Notes: a model not told the origin generated them from the letters alone. A stretch of DNA of 64,000 bases from Perlucidibaca piscinae DSM 21586 (GCF_000420045.1 NZ_ATUE01000005.1:310001-374000); one strand, 5' to 3'. Positions 36,556 to 50,826 are shown, counted from the first letter of the stretch. A program made the numbers and translations.

Positions 36556-36885
36556 TTATATAGAGGAGTCGATGAAAGCTGTCAACTGCGACTTGGACAG
36601 GGCGCCGACCTTGGTTGCGGCCACGGCACCGTTCTTGAACAGGCTCAGTGTCGGGATGCCGCGCACGCCAAACTTGGCTGCCGTGGCGCCGTTGTCATCG
36701 ACGTTGACCTTGACGATCTTGAGACGGCCCTGGTAGTCGGCAGCAATCTCGTCCAGCACGGGCGCAATCATCTTGCAGGGACCGCACCACGGTGCCCAGT
36801 AGTCAACCAGCACGGGGCCATCGGCCTTGAGGACATCGGCTTCAAAGTTGGCATCAGTGGTGTTGACGATCAGCTCACTGCTCAT
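36556..36885 (-). CDS. trxA: Thioredoxin 1
   Basis: Thioredoxin is the general cytoplasmic dithiol reductant; it serves ribonucleotide reductase, MsrA and others. The 109-residue protein has the active site WAPWCGPCKMIAPVLDEIA with redox cysteines in WCGPC near residues 33-36. The cis-proline is in VRGIPTLSLFKNG. The ATG at 36885 follows CGGAGTGTCGCAA, a good ribosome site, whereas a longer frame to 36939 has no such site. It lies divergent from ppx, and rho follows downstream. Length and motifs are canonical. Confidence 0.98.
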   Translation of the reverse strand: MSSELIVNTTDANFEADVLKADGPVLVDYWAPWCGPCKMIAPVLDEIAADYQGRLKIVKVNVDDNGATAAKFGVRGIPTLSLFKNGAVAATKVGALSKSQLTAFIDSSI

Positions 36886-36918
36886 TTGCGACACTCCGGG
36901 CGTAAAAACAATGTCGGC

Positions 36919-36927
36919 ATCATACCA
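36919..36927 (-). promoter_or_regulatory. Extended -10 promoter of trxA
   Basis: On the minus strand TGGTATGAT joins a TGn extension with TATGAT, 33 bases before the trxA ATG. No clear -35 was seen. Confidence 0.5.
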
Positions 36928-37028
36928 CCCTGTCGGCAAATGGATACTGGTCAGCGCGAGACCTGAGGCATCGGTTACACTCCGGAAAACACCTGCATGA
37001 ACCGCACGCGGATGCGGAAGGCGATGCC

Positions 37029-38534
37029 ATGAACCGATCCCTGCCCCTGAATGACGGCCTGCTTGCAGCGGTCGATCTGGGCTCCAACAGCTTTCACCTT
37101 GCCATCGCCCGGCTCGATCATGGCGTCATTCGCCTGACTGACAGCCAGTCCGAGAAGGTGCAGCTGGCAGCCGGCCTGGATGCCGACGACAACCTCAGTG
37201 AAGCCGCCATGCAACGCGGCCTGGCCTGCCTGGGCCGCTTTGGCCAGCAACTTGCCGGTGTGGAACCGCGCCGGTTGCGCATCGTCGCGACCAATGCCCT
37301 GCGCGTGGCGCGCAATGCCAAGGACTTCGTGCGCCGTGCCGAAGCCGTGCTCAACCACCCGATAGAAATCATCGCCGGCCGGGAAGAGGCACGCCTGATC
37401 TACATCGGCGTCTCGCAGACCCTGGCAGGGGATGGCAAGCGCTTGGTCATCGACATTGGTGGCGGCTCCACCGAGTTCATCATCGGCGAGCAGCACCAGC
37501 CCTTGCTCACCGAGTCGCTGCACATGGGCTGTGTCAGCTACACGCAACGCCACTTTCCCGATGGCCAGATCAGCAGCAAGGCATTTGCCCGCGCCATGAC
37601 GGCCGCTCAGCAGGAACTGGCCGCGATTGCCGCCGACTACCGGCAGACAGGCTGGGACAGCGCCGTGGGCTCGTCCGGAACCATCAAGGCCGTGCGCCAT
37701 GTCGTGCAGCAGCTGGGCTGGGCCTCGACAGAGGGACGCATCACCGCGGACAGCATGCGTCGCCTGCGTGACCTGCTGCTGCAGCACAAGGACGTGCGTG
37801 ACATCAGCATCCCCGGACTGAAGGACGATCGACGCTTGCTGATGCCGGCCGGCATTGCCCTGGTCTGCGCCATCTTCGAGTCACTGGGCCTGGACGAGCT
37901 GGACTATTCCGACGGTGCCCTGCGCGAAGGCGTGCTGCATGACCTGGTCGGACGCTACCGCTCCGGCGATATCCGCAGCCATACCGTCGATGCCCTGCAG
38001 AAGCGGTACAGCATTGATGTCGACTTCGGCCAGCGCGTGGCCACCACGGCACAGGCCCTGTTCGAACAGAGCGAGCAGGTGCTGGCGCTGCGCGAGGAGC
38101 ATCTGGCGCTGCTTGAGCGTGCGGCGGCCCTGCACGAGATCGGACGTGCGATCTCGCATGGCAGTCATCACAAGCACGGGGCCTATCTGCTGATGCACTC
38201 CGACTTGCCAGGCTTCAGCCAGCCCGAGCAGGAAGCGCTGGCCTGCCTGGTGGCGGGTCACCGTCGCCGCCTGCGCCCGGAAATGTACGAGCAGCTGATG
38301 AATGCCGGCGGACTGCCCCTGTTCAGGCTCTGCCTGCTGTTGCGTCTTGCTGTGCTGCTGCATCACAGCCGCAGCCGCGAACCGCTGCCGCGCCTGCAGC
38401 TGGACACCAATGGCAAGCAGTTCAGTCTGCGCTTTCCGCGCGGCTGGCTTGATCAGCACCCGCTGACCCGTGCCGATCTGGAAAACGAGCAGGCCCTGCT
38501 GGCCAACCTGGATCTGTCACTGCAGTTCAGCTGA
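37029..38534 (+). CDS. ppx: Exopolyphosphatase (Ppx/GppA family)
   Basis: This 501-residue enzyme of the ASKHA superfamily removes terminal phosphates from polyphosphate. The phosphate-binding loops are visible: LLAAVDLGSNSFHLAIARLD at the N-terminus, VIDIGGGSTEFIIG near residue 140, and the AVGSSGTIKAVRH loop. The C-terminal helical HD-like domain has RAAALHEIGRAISHGSHHKH. GppA is a paralogous alternative, but the immediate convergent neighbour is ppk, which favours Ppx. The gene lies divergent from trxA. The ppx and ppk stops are 21 bases apart over a shared inverted repeat. Confidence 0.92.
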   Translation: MNRSLPLNDGLLAAVDLGSNSFHLAIARLDHGVIRLTDSQSEKVQLAAGLDADDNLSEAAMQRGLACLGRFGQQLAGVEPRRLRIVATNALRVARNAKDFVRRAEAVLNHPIEIIAGREEARLIYIGVSQTLAGDGKRLVIDIGGGSTEFIIGEQHQPLLTESLHMGCVSYTQRHFPDGQISSKAFARAMTAAQQELAAIAADYRQTGWDSAVGSSGTIKAVRHVVQQLGWASTEGRITADSMRRLRDLLLQHKDVRDISIPGLKDDRRLLMPAGIALVCAIFESLGLDELDYSDGALREGVLHDLVGRYRSGDIRSHTVDALQKRYSIDVDFGQRVATTAQALFEQSEQVLALREEHLALLERAAALHEIGRAISHGSHHKHGAYLLMHSDLPGFSQPEQEALACLVAGHRRRLRPEMYEQLMNAGGLPLFRLCLLLRLAVLLHHSRSREPLPRLQLDTNGKQFSLRFPRGWLDQHPLTRADLENEQALLANLDLSLQFS

Positions 38535-38567
38535 CCGATCCGGCAGGATCGTGCCTCAGGTCAGCTG
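38528..38567. terminator. Inverted repeat between convergent ppx and ppk
   Basis: CAGCTGACC and GGTCAGCTG are perfect 9-base arms, 22 bases apart, that include the last codons of both genes, with a smaller GATC repeat inside. It may serve as a shared transcription end; there is no T-run. Confidence 0.4.
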
Positions 38568-40622
38568 CACCAGCAGCTGCTCCTGGGCACTGCAGGGCTT
38601 GCGATTGCCGGGCTGTGCACGTGTCCAGCTGCCGTCGGCGGCAAGCTGCCAGGCCCGGGTGTTGTCCTTCAGGTAGATCTCCAGTCCCTGCTCGATGATG
38701 CGCTTGCGCAAGACCGGGTCGGTGACCGGGAAGCAGGTCTCGACACGCTGGAACAGATTGCGATCCATCCAGTCGGCACTGGAGCAGAACACGCGCGCAT
38801 CGCCGCCATTCTCGAAATAGAACACGCGGGTGTGCTCGAGGAAGCGCCCGACGATGGAACGTACCGTGATGTTTTCGGTCACGCCGGGAATGCCAGGACG
38901 CAGACAGCACACCGAGCGGATGATCAGGTCGATGCGCACGCCCGCCTGCGAGGCCCGGATCAGCGCCTGCATGAGCTGACGCTCGGTGAGTGCGTTGACC
39001 TTGACGATGATGCGCGCCGGCAGACCGGCCTGGTGATTGCGGATCTCCTGGTCGATCATCAGCAGCAGCTGCGGGTGCAGCGTGAACGGCGCATGCAGCA
39101 GCTGCTTGAGACGCACCACGCGCCCCATGCCGGTGAGCTCCTGGAAGATCTTGTGCACGTCCTCGCAGATCTCCGGACGCGCGGTGAGCAGGCCGTAGTC
39201 GGTGTACAGGCGGGCATTGCCGGCATGGTAGTTGCCAGTGCCCAGGTGCACGTAGCGCGCCAGCTTGCGCCCCTCGCGGCGCACCACCAGGATCATCTTG
39301 GCATGCGTCTTGTAGCCGACGATGCCGTAGACCACGATGGCGCCAGCCTGCTGCAGCTTGTTCGCCACTTCGATGTTGGATTCCTCGTCGAAGCGGGCAC
39401 GCAGCTCGATCACTACCGTGACTTCCTTGCCATTGCGCGCCGCGTCGGCGAGCGCATTGACGATCTCGGAATCCGCACCGGAGCGATACAGCGTCTGCTT
39501 GATGGCCAGCACCTGCGGATCTCGCGCAGCCTGGCGCAGCAGGTCCACCACCGGGGCGAATGACTCGAACGGGTGATGCAGCAGGATGTCCTGGCTCTGT
39601 ATGGCCTCGAAGATGTCGTCGGTCTGCTGGAAAATCGCCGGCAGCTTCGGACGGAACGGCGTGAAACGCAGACGCGGCCGGTCGAAGTTGGACAGCAGAC
39701 GCGCCAGATTCACCGGGCCGTTGACCTGGTACAGCGCCTCGTCACCCAGATTGAACTTGCGCAGCAGGTACTCGATGATGTGGCGCGGGCAGTTGTCGGC
39801 CACCTCCAGTCGCACGGCGGCACCAAAGCGCCGGTGCAGCAGCTCGCCCTTCAGCGCCGAAGCCAGGTCCTCGGCATCCTCGTCGACGATGAGGTCGGCA
39901 TTGCGGGTGACGCGGAACTGGTAGCAGCCGTTCGCGGTCATGCCGGGGAACAGGTCGGAGACATGCTCGTGGATGATGGATGACAGCATCACGTGCTGAT
40001 CGCCGCCATCGCTGAGCTCGTCCGGGAAGCGCACCACGCGTGGCAGCGAACGCGGCGCCGGCACCACCGCCAGCGACATCTGTCGCCCGAAGGCGTCCTT
40101 GCCATCCAGCGAGACGATGAAGTTCAGCGACTTGTTGACCAGGCGCGGGAACGGGTGCGCCGGATCCAGCCCGATCGGCGTCAGCACCGGCAGCACCTGC
40201 TCCTTGAAGTACTGACGCACCCAGACGCGCTGTCCCTCGCTCCAGTCATGACGCCGGATGAAACGGATGTTCTCCTCGGCCAGTGCCGGCAGCAGGTCCT
40301 CGTTGAGGATGCGGTACTGGCGCTCGACGGCGGCATGGCAGCGTTCGGAAATCTGGCGCAGGATGTCCTTGGGCAGCTGGCCATCCGGTCCGCTGCCGAT
40401 GTCGCCCAGCGACAGCTGCTGCAGGAGGCCGGCAACCCGGATCTCGAAGAACTCGTCGAGATTGCGCGAGAAGATGAGCAGGAAGTTCAGCCGCTCGATG
40501 AGCGGATGCGACGGGTCCACCGCCTGCTCCAGCACGCGCAGGTTGAAATCGAGAATGCTGAGTTCCCGGTTCAGGTAGTAGGCCGGGTTGTCCAGCGACA
40601 GCGGGCGCTCGGCAGCGGTCAT
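38556..40622 (-). CDS. ppk: Polyphosphate kinase 1
   Basis: Ppk1 reversibly polymerises ATP gamma-phosphate into polyphosphate at the inner membrane. The 688-residue protein has the N-terminal domain starting near YYLNRELSILDFNLRVLEQA, a head domain, and two C-terminal phospholipase-D-like catalytic domains. The autophosphorylated histidine is in YKTHAKMILVVRREG near residue 440. The second conserved histidine region contains FCSSADWMDRNLFQRVE. The ATG at 40622 gives the family start and removes a 24-residue leader of poor character. Ppx sits opposite, so synthesis and breakdown genes converge. hemB lies upstream on the same strand. Confidence 0.97.
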   Translation of the reverse strand: MTAAERPLSLDNPAYYLNRELSILDFNLRVLEQAVDPSHPLIERLNFLLIFSRNLDEFFEIRVAGLLQQLSLGDIGSGPDGQLPKDILRQISERCHAAVERQYRILNEDLLPALAEENIRFIRRHDWSEGQRVWVRQYFKEQVLPVLTPIGLDPAHPFPRLVNKSLNFIVSLDGKDAFGRQMSLAVVPAPRSLPRVVRFPDELSDGGDQHVMLSSIIHEHVSDLFPGMTANGCYQFRVTRNADLIVDEDAEDLASALKGELLHRRFGAAVRLEVADNCPRHIIEYLLRKFNLGDEALYQVNGPVNLARLLSNFDRPRLRFTPFRPKLPAIFQQTDDIFEAIQSQDILLHHPFESFAPVVDLLRQAARDPQVLAIKQTLYRSGADSEIVNALADAARNGKEVTVVIELRARFDEESNIEVANKLQQAGAIVVYGIVGYKTHAKMILVVRREGRKLARYVHLGTGNYHAGNARLYTDYGLLTARPEICEDVHKIFQELTGMGRVVRLKQLLHAPFTLHPQLLLMIDQEIRNHQAGLPARIIVKVNALTERQLMQALIRASQAGVRIDLIIRSVCCLRPGIPGVTENITVRSIVGRFLEHTRVFYFENGGDARVFCSSADWMDRNLFQRVETCFPVTDPVLRKRIIEQGLEIYLKDNTRAWQLAADGSWTRAQPGNRKPCSAQEQLLVQLT

Positions 40623-40696
40623 GTTCGGGCTCTCGGCAGCAAATGGGCTATTGCAGCGTGGGTGTGTGACAGGCGCATGACGGCGGCGCCGCATTC

Positions 40697-41713
<1,017 letters not shown>

Positions 41714-41727
41714 GATGACCTCGAAAC

Positions 41728-41748
41728 CGTTAGGCTTTTAGCTTAACG
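41728..41748. promoter_or_regulatory. Inverted repeat upstream of hemB
   Basis: CGTTAGGCT and AGCTTAACG, separated by TTT, pair with one mismatch as DNA (a G-U pair as RNA). It lies 14 bases upstream of hemB and between divergent genes, so it is a candidate operator. Confidence 0.35.
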
Positions 41749-41813
41749 TAAGGCATTGATTCTGCCCATCTCGGACCTGCTCCAGCAGGACCATCGCAAG
41801 GAGTTCTCGCGAC

Positions 41814-42323
41814 ATGACCGTCACCCCGCAGGACACAGCGGATACGCTGGCCGAACTGACGCCGGAACAGCGCGAGCGCATCGAGCGACTGCGTCAGCAA
41901 CTGCTGGACAGCTTCAACCAGACACCCTTCATGGCGCATCTGGGCGCACGCCTGACCGAGGTCGATGACCGCCAGGTACGTGCCGAGCTGGCGATGCAGC
42001 CCTTCCTGGTCGGCAATGTCTTCAAGCAGGTGCTGCATGGCGGTGCCATTGCCGCGATCCTCGACAATGTCGCCGGCTGCGCCGCCGTCACCGCCATCTA
42101 TGCACGGCTGCGGGGCCAGCCGGGCAGCGAGAAACTCAAGCGCCTGAGCCAGCTTGGCACCATCGATCTGCGCGTGGACTTCCTCAAGCCGGGACGCGGT
42201 GAGCGCTTCGTGGCCATCGGCCGGGTCGTGCGCGCCGGCAGCAAGATCGTCGCCACGCAGATGGAGCTGCGCAACCAGGATGACGAGCTGATCGCCACCG
42301 GCAATGCCGTGTTCTACTACTGA
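41814..42323 (+). CDS. Hotdog-fold thioesterase family protein
   Basis: This 169-residue protein belongs to the thioesterase superfamily (YigI/PaaI-like). An N-terminal helix rich in Glu/Arg precedes the hotdog domain, in which VFKQVLHGGAIAAILDNVAG holds the HGG and catalytic helix and TIDLRVDFLKPGRGERFVAI the central strand. It ends with the typical ELIATGNAVFYY. It is divergent from hemB and convergent with the ABC-F gene (10 bases between stops). The substrate is not apparent; a similar gene lies between hemB and the ABC-F gene in related genomes as far as I recall. Confidence 0.85.
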   Translation: MTVTPQDTADTLAELTPEQRERIERLRQQLLDSFNQTPFMAHLGARLTEVDDRQVRAELAMQPFLVGNVFKQVLHGGAIAAILDNVAGCAAVTAIYARLRGQPGSEKLKRLSQLGTIDLRVDFLKPGRGERFVAIGRVVRAGSKIVATQMELRNQDDELIATGNAVFYY

Positions 42324-42333
42324 CCGCCACGGC

Positions 42334-44268
<1,935 letters not shown>

Positions 44269-44364
44269 GACGCTCTCGGCTCGGGCCGCTATCGGATTGA
44301 AATGGCAGAAAGAACAACGGGCCTTTCGGCCCGTTGTTGGTGACGCATTCTACCCTAACGCGGA

Positions 44365-45210
44365 TCAGGATGCGCTGGGCGTGGCAGCCGGTACTTCTGC
44401 AGCCGGTGCAGCGGCAGGCGTGGCAGCAGCCGGCTTGGCAGCGGCCGGCTTAGCGGCCGGCTTGGCAGCAGGTTTGGCGGTCGGCTTGGCCGTGGGCTTG
44501 GCGGTCGGCTTGGCTGTTGCCTTGGCAACCGGCTTGGCGGCAGCGGCTGGCTTGGCAGCAGCGGGCTTGGCGGCAGCAGCCGGTTTGGCAGCGGCCGGCT
44601 TCGCAGCAGCGGGCTTAGCGGCAGCGGGCTTCGCGGCAGCAGCCGGTTTGGCAGCGGCGGGCTTCGCGGCAGCGGCCGGCTTAGCGGCAGCGGGCTTCGC
44701 GGCAGCAGCCGGTTTGGCAGCGGCGGGCTTCGCAGCAGCCGGCTTGGCGGCAGCACGCTTGGCAGCAGGCTGTTCACCCTTGAGCTTGGCCTGCACATAG
44801 GCCTTGAGTTCGCTCTTCTGCTGCAGCGTCGCAATAGCCTTGCGGGCCTGTTCGTAGTCCTTCTTGCACGCGGTCACGGCAGCCTTGGCTTCGACCTGGG
44901 CCTGACGTGCGCGATCCTTGATGTGCTTGACCAGCTCCTTGTCGCCCGCAGCCTTCTGCACCTGCTGCTCGAACTTGACCTGGACTTCCTTGTAGCTGGC
45001 CTCGGCACGATCCACCAGCTTGCGGGCTGCCTCGAGGTACTGCTCGGCTTCCTGCTGGGCCTTGTCAACCACCTTCTGGATCTGCTCGCGCAGCTTGGCA
45101 GCCTGCTTCTCGACATCGGACTTGAGCTTGTTCATCTTGATCTCGGCGGCACTCGCTGCTTCAGCAGCCTTGGCCTTGACGGGCGTTGCTTTCTTCTTTG
45201 CAGCGGGCAT
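44365..45210 (-). CDS. algP: AlgP-like histone H1-like protein with Lys-Pro-Ala repeats
   Basis: This 281-residue highly basic protein has a Lys-rich start (MPAAKKKATPVKAKA), a helical coiled-coil region (about 22-145), and then about 115 residues built from AAAKP, AAAAKP and TAKP repeats. This matches AlgP (AlgR3), a nucleoid-associated histone-like protein first linked to alginate control in Pseudomonas. DNA binding through the tail is established for related H1-like proteins and inferred here. The number of repeats is likely to vary between strains. It is divergent from the FKBP gene and downstream of none; yheS follows on the same strand. Confidence 0.9.
   Translation of the reverse strand: MPAAKKKATPVKAKAAEAASAAEIKMNKLKSDVEKQAAKLREQIQKVVDKAQQEAEQYLEAARKLVDRAEASYKEVQVKFEQQVQKAAGDKELVKHIKDRARQAQVEAKAAVTACKKDYEQARKAIATLQQKSELKAYVQAKLKGEQPAAKRAAAKPAAAKPAAAKPAAAAKPAAAKPAAAAKPAAAKPAAAAKPAAAKPAAAKPAAAKPAAAAKPAAAKPAAAAKPVAKATAKPTAKPTAKPTAKPAAKPAAKPAAAKPAAATPAAAPAAEVPAATPSAS
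44410..44768 (-). repeat. Tandem KPAAA-coding low-complexity DNA in algP
   Basis: About 360 bases consist of imperfect 12- to 15-base units that encode AAAKP, AAAAKP and, near the distal end, four TAKP units. The units use mixed codons (GGCAGCAGC, GGCGGCAGC, GGCCGGCTT on the plus strand), so the repeat is recent but diverged. Slippage could change the repeat number in frame or out of frame. Confidence 0.9.
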
Positions 45211-45397
45211 GGAGATTTTCCTCTCAAAGTTGTAGCCAAGCTCAACATAATCGACGACTTACAAAAAAGCGAGCAAATCAAGGCGTGTTTTTCAGGCATT
45301 TTATCGGTTGTCATCCACTCGGCAGACAAGGGTGGCACCCGTCATCAAAATCCCTTTATGCTCGGATCGTTTTGCACACCACTTGCCGGGGAATTTC

Positions 45398-46174
45398 ATG
45401 CGTCGTCTCGCCCTTACGGTTGCTCTCGCCAGCGCCAGCCTTCTTTCAACCCAGGCCATCGCCGCCGAGGCACCTGCCGCCGCCGTCGAGAAGCCGGCAC
45501 TGGCCCCCAATGCCGGCAAGAAGCCGGTAACCGATCGCGAACAGTTCGCCTACAGCATCGGCTACATGAATGGTCAGGGCAGTGCGGAGCAGATTCCCGA
45601 CCTCGACGTGGAAACCTTCGTGCGCGGCTTCCGTGATGCCCTGGCACTCAAGGAAAGTCTGCTCAGCGCACCGGAGCGCACCACCGCCATCAACCGCTAC
45701 AAGGAACAGCGTCTGGCCCAGATGCAGGCCGACATGGCGAAGGCTGCCAAGGAGAACGCCCAGCTGGGCGCCGAGTTCTTCGCCCGCAACGCCAAGGCGG
45801 AAGGCATCACGACCACGGCATCCGGCCTGCAGTATCGCGAATTGACACGCGGCACCGGCGCCAAGCCCAAGGTCACCGACACTGTCAAGGTTCACTACGA
45901 GGGAACCTTTCTGGATGGCTCGGTATTCGACAGCTCCTACAACCGTGGCGAGCCGGCCGTGTTCCAGCTTGACCAGGTGCTGGAAGGCTGGACTGAGGGC
46001 CTGCAGCTGATGCCGGTGGGCTCCACCTTCGAGCTGTTCCTGCCTTCCGAGCTGGGCTATGGCGAAGCTGGCGCCGGTCCGATTCCGCCGAACGCTCCGC
46101 TGAAGTTCAAGGTCGAGCTGCTCGGCATCGAGAAAGGCAAGGCTCCGGCTGCCAAGAAGTCCCGCAAGAAGTAA
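45398..46174 (+). CDS. FKBP-type peptidyl-prolyl isomerase (FkpA/Mip-like)
   Basis: This 258-residue exported proline isomerase has a signal peptide MRRLALTVALASASLLSTQA with cleavage after IAA. The N-terminal helical dimerisation domain (about 40-140) is typical of FkpA/Mip proteins. The FKBP domain (about 145-250) contains VKVHYEGTFLDGSVFDSSY and the active-site EGWTEGLQLMPVGSTFELFL and IPPNAPLKFKVELL. A short Lys-rich tail ends the chain. It folds periplasmic proteins. In Pseudomonas an FKBP gene also neighbours algP. A strong terminator follows at 46192. Confidence 0.93.
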   Translation: MRRLALTVALASASLLSTQAIAAEAPAAAVEKPALAPNAGKKPVTDREQFAYSIGYMNGQGSAEQIPDLDVETFVRGFRDALALKESLLSAPERTTAINRYKEQRLAQMQADMAKAAKENAQLGAEFFARNAKAEGITTTASGLQYRELTRGTGAKPKVTDTVKVHYEGTFLDGSVFDSSYNRGEPAVFQLDQVLEGWTEGLQLMPVGSTFELFLPSELGYGEAGAGPIPPNAPLKFKVELLGIEKGKAPAAKKSRKK

Positions 46175-46191
46175 GCCGGACTGGCGACATG

Positions 46192-46220
46192 AAAAGGGGG
46201 ATGCATGGCATCCCCCTTTT
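46192..46220. terminator. Bidirectional terminator between FKBP and dsbB
   Basis: AAAAGGGGGATGC and GCATCCCCCTTTT form a perfect 13-bp stem with a 3-base loop. The plus strand continues CTTTAG, and the minus strand also ends in TTTT, so it can end both convergent transcripts. Confidence 0.9.
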
Positions 46221-46272
46221 CTTTAGCGCTGATCCACGCGCGGGTCGTGCAGCGCGCGATGTCGGCAGCGGC

Positions 46273-46794
46273 TCAGGCACGCATTCTGAGCATCTGCCAG
46301 AACGACACCAGCAGCAGCCCGCTGAAGGTGACCAGGGTCCAGCCTGGCAGGCTGATGCCCAGCCAGGCGGCATCCACCACGGCGCACTCGCCGGAACCCT
46401 GGAAGACCTGCACCATCACGTCACGCAACGGCAGGGCATCCAGCCAGTAATCCAGACCCGGTCCGCAGGATGGCACCTGGTCAGCGGGCAGATGCTGCAG
46501 CCAGACATGCCGACCCGCCACCACCACACCGGCGAGGGAGGCCAGCACCAGGCCCAGCGCATAGATGCGACGCCCTGTCGCAGACGGATTGTGCAGCGCC
46601 GCCAGCGCCGCGATGACACCTGTCGAGATCATGGCAACACGCTGGAACACGCACAGCGGACACGGCTCCAGGCCGAGACCATGCTGCAGATAGAGTGCGA
46701 AGGCCATGGCGAAGGCCGAGGCAAGCGCAATCGCGGCAAAGACCTGACGCGAGGACAACATGGGCAACCGCATGACCTGCTCCATCGGCCTCAT
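46273..46794 (-). CDS. dsbB: Disulfide bond formation protein DsbB
   Basis: DsbB reoxidises periplasmic DsbA and passes the electrons to ubiquinone in the inner membrane. The 173-residue protein has four membrane helices. The first cysteine pair is in GLEPCPLCVFQRVAM (CPLC), and the second pair flanks a periplasmic loop in VPSCGPGLDYWL and QGSGECAVVD. The start at 46794 overlaps the gshA stop in ATGA. An in-frame ATG at 46773 has a better ribosome site (GGAG six bases upstream) and may be the true start. In Pseudomonas a dsbB homologue lies in the same algP neighbourhood. Confidence 0.93.
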   Translation of the reverse strand: MRPMEQVMRLPMLSSRQVFAAIALASAFAMAFALYLQHGLGLEPCPLCVFQRVAMISTGVIAALAALHNPSATGRRIYALGLVLASLAGVVVAGRHVWLQHLPADQVPSCGPGLDYWLDALPLRDVMVQVFQGSGECAVVDAAWLGISLPGWTLVTFSGLLLVSFWQMLRMRA

Positions 46795-48350
46795 GGCCGG
46801 AAATAGTCCGCAAGAAACTGCGCAAAGGGCTCCTGCGGCTCGGCTTCGAGACGTTGCTGATCGCGCAGGGACTGACGCGCCATGTCCATGAGCTGGTCAT
46901 GACGCACGTCCGGCAAGGGACGCTCAAGGAAGGCCGCACGTGTACGATCGGCACAGGACTGGGCAAACTCGAAGAAGCAGCCGCGATAGTCACGCAGGCT
47001 GCGCAGCACCATGGCGGAGCCTGTCATTTCCGGCTTCTGCAGCTTCTGGATCTGCAAGGCCAGCGCGCTGCTGTAGGCCTGGGTGACATGCACGGCATCA
47101 AGCAGCTCGGCCACCGGCAGCAGTTCGGCCATGAGGCGTGCCGCCAGATCACGGAACGCCTGCGGACCGTCAGCGGTCTCCAGCGCCAGGCCGGGGTCAC
47201 GACCGGCATTGACCATGGCCTGCTGGTTGCGCGGCAGACGCGCCACCTCGACCTCGTCGAAGGCCGGCGAGTCACTGAGCAGGCAGTGCAGGGCAAACAC
47301 TTCGAGGAAGTGCGCGCTGTCGCGACTGATGCCCAGCGGTTCGAACGGATCCAGATCCACGCAGCGCAGCTCGACATACTCGACGCCACGGCGACGCAGG
47401 GCCTGTGTCGGCCTCTCCTGCGGGCGCGTGGTGCGCTTGGGTCGAATCAGGCCGTAGTACTCGTTCTCGATCTGCAGGATGTTGGCATTGATCTGCTGAT
47501 AGACACCGTCACGCTTCACACCGATGGCCTCATACGGGGCGAAGGGGGTTCGTATGGCGCGATCCAGATCAGTGACGTACTCATCCAGCGTGTTGCAGGA
47601 CACCTTGAGATCGGACTGTGCATCGTTCTGGTAGCCCAGCGAGCTCATGCGCAGCGAGGTGGCATCCGGCATGTACAGCGTGCCCGAGGGCAGGCGCTGC
47701 AATCCGTGCTCGCGCCCCTCCAGGAAGCTGCCGCAGACGGCAGGGCTGGCACCGAGCAGGAACAGCAGCAGCCAGCTGTTACGCTGGAAGTTGCGAACCA
47801 GACCCATGCTGCGCTCCGAGATGAACACCGACAGCGGACCCGCATCGCCGACCTGCTCCTGCCAGGCGCGCCAGAACGGCTCCGGGAAGGACAGGTTGTA
47901 ATGAATGCCGGCGATGGTCTGCATGCGGCGACCGTAGCGCAGGCCGAGTCCGTGCCGGTACAGCGTCTTCATGCGCCCGATGTTCGACGTGCCGTACTGG
48001 GCCAGCGGAATGTTCTGGTCCGGACCCAGCTTGCAGGGCATGGAATTGACCCAGAGACGCTCGCTGCCGATGTGGGCATAGACGTAGCGATGCAGGTCAT
48101 CGAGCCAGCCCAGGGCGCCGGCAATGCTGTCGCAGGGCGGCGTGATCAGCTCGATCAGGGCTTCGGAGTAGTCGGTGGTGATGTGCGGATGGGTCAGGGT
48201 GGAGCCCAGCGCCGCCGGATGCGGCAGCTGCGACAGCCAGCCATCCTCCTGCACGCGCAGAGCCTCCTTCTCGAGACCGCGACGCATGCCCTGCAGGCAG
48301 GTCGGATCCTCGCCCAGCCAGGCCAGTGCCCGTGCCAGTTCAGCGTGCAT
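46791..48350 (-). CDS. gshA: Glutamate-cysteine ligase
   Basis: GshA makes gamma-glutamylcysteine, the rate-limiting step of glutathione synthesis. The 519-residue protein is of the gammaproteobacterial class. Visible features are the N-terminal GMRRGLEKEALRV with metal-binding glutamate, ITTDYSEALIELITPP, the substrate region RMQTIAGIHYNLSF, and the C-terminal LRSLRDYRGCFFEFAQS. The length is as in E. coli (518). gshB is not in this window. It runs towards dsbB, with which it overlaps by 4 bases, and lies 33 bases after tex. Confidence 0.97.
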   Translation of the reverse strand: MHAELARALAWLGEDPTCLQGMRRGLEKEALRVQEDGWLSQLPHPAALGSTLTHPHITTDYSEALIELITPPCDSIAGALGWLDDLHRYVYAHIGSERLWVNSMPCKLGPDQNIPLAQYGTSNIGRMKTLYRHGLGLRYGRRMQTIAGIHYNLSFPEPFWRAWQEQVGDAGPLSVFISERSMGLVRNFQRNSWLLLFLLGASPAVCGSFLEGREHGLQRLPSGTLYMPDATSLRMSSLGYQNDAQSDLKVSCNTLDEYVTDLDRAIRTPFAPYEAIGVKRDGVYQQINANILQIENEYYGLIRPKRTTRPQERPTQALRRRGVEYVELRCVDLDPFEPLGISRDSAHFLEVFALHCLLSDSPAFDEVEVARLPRNQQAMVNAGRDPGLALETADGPQAFRDLAARLMAELLPVAELLDAVHVTQAYSSALALQIQKLQKPEMTGSAMVLRSLRDYRGCFFEFAQSCADRTRAAFLERPLPDVRHDQLMDMARQSLRDQQRLEAEPQEPFAQFLADYFRP

Positions 48351-48383
48351 GCCGCGCTCCTGCCGGTAACGGCCATCCGGTGT

Positions 48384-50735
<2,352 letters not shown>

Positions 50736-50826
50736 GGAGATTCAACTCACGTAAAACCGGGAAAACGCACGACAACCGTCGTACTGACATGCGGCCGGAT
50801 TCTGCCATATTCAATCCGTCAACAGC

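Noticed and set aside
44410..44768. Possible CRISPR-like or satellite array
   Set aside because: The units are short, have no unique spacers and encode an in-frame AAAKP tail.
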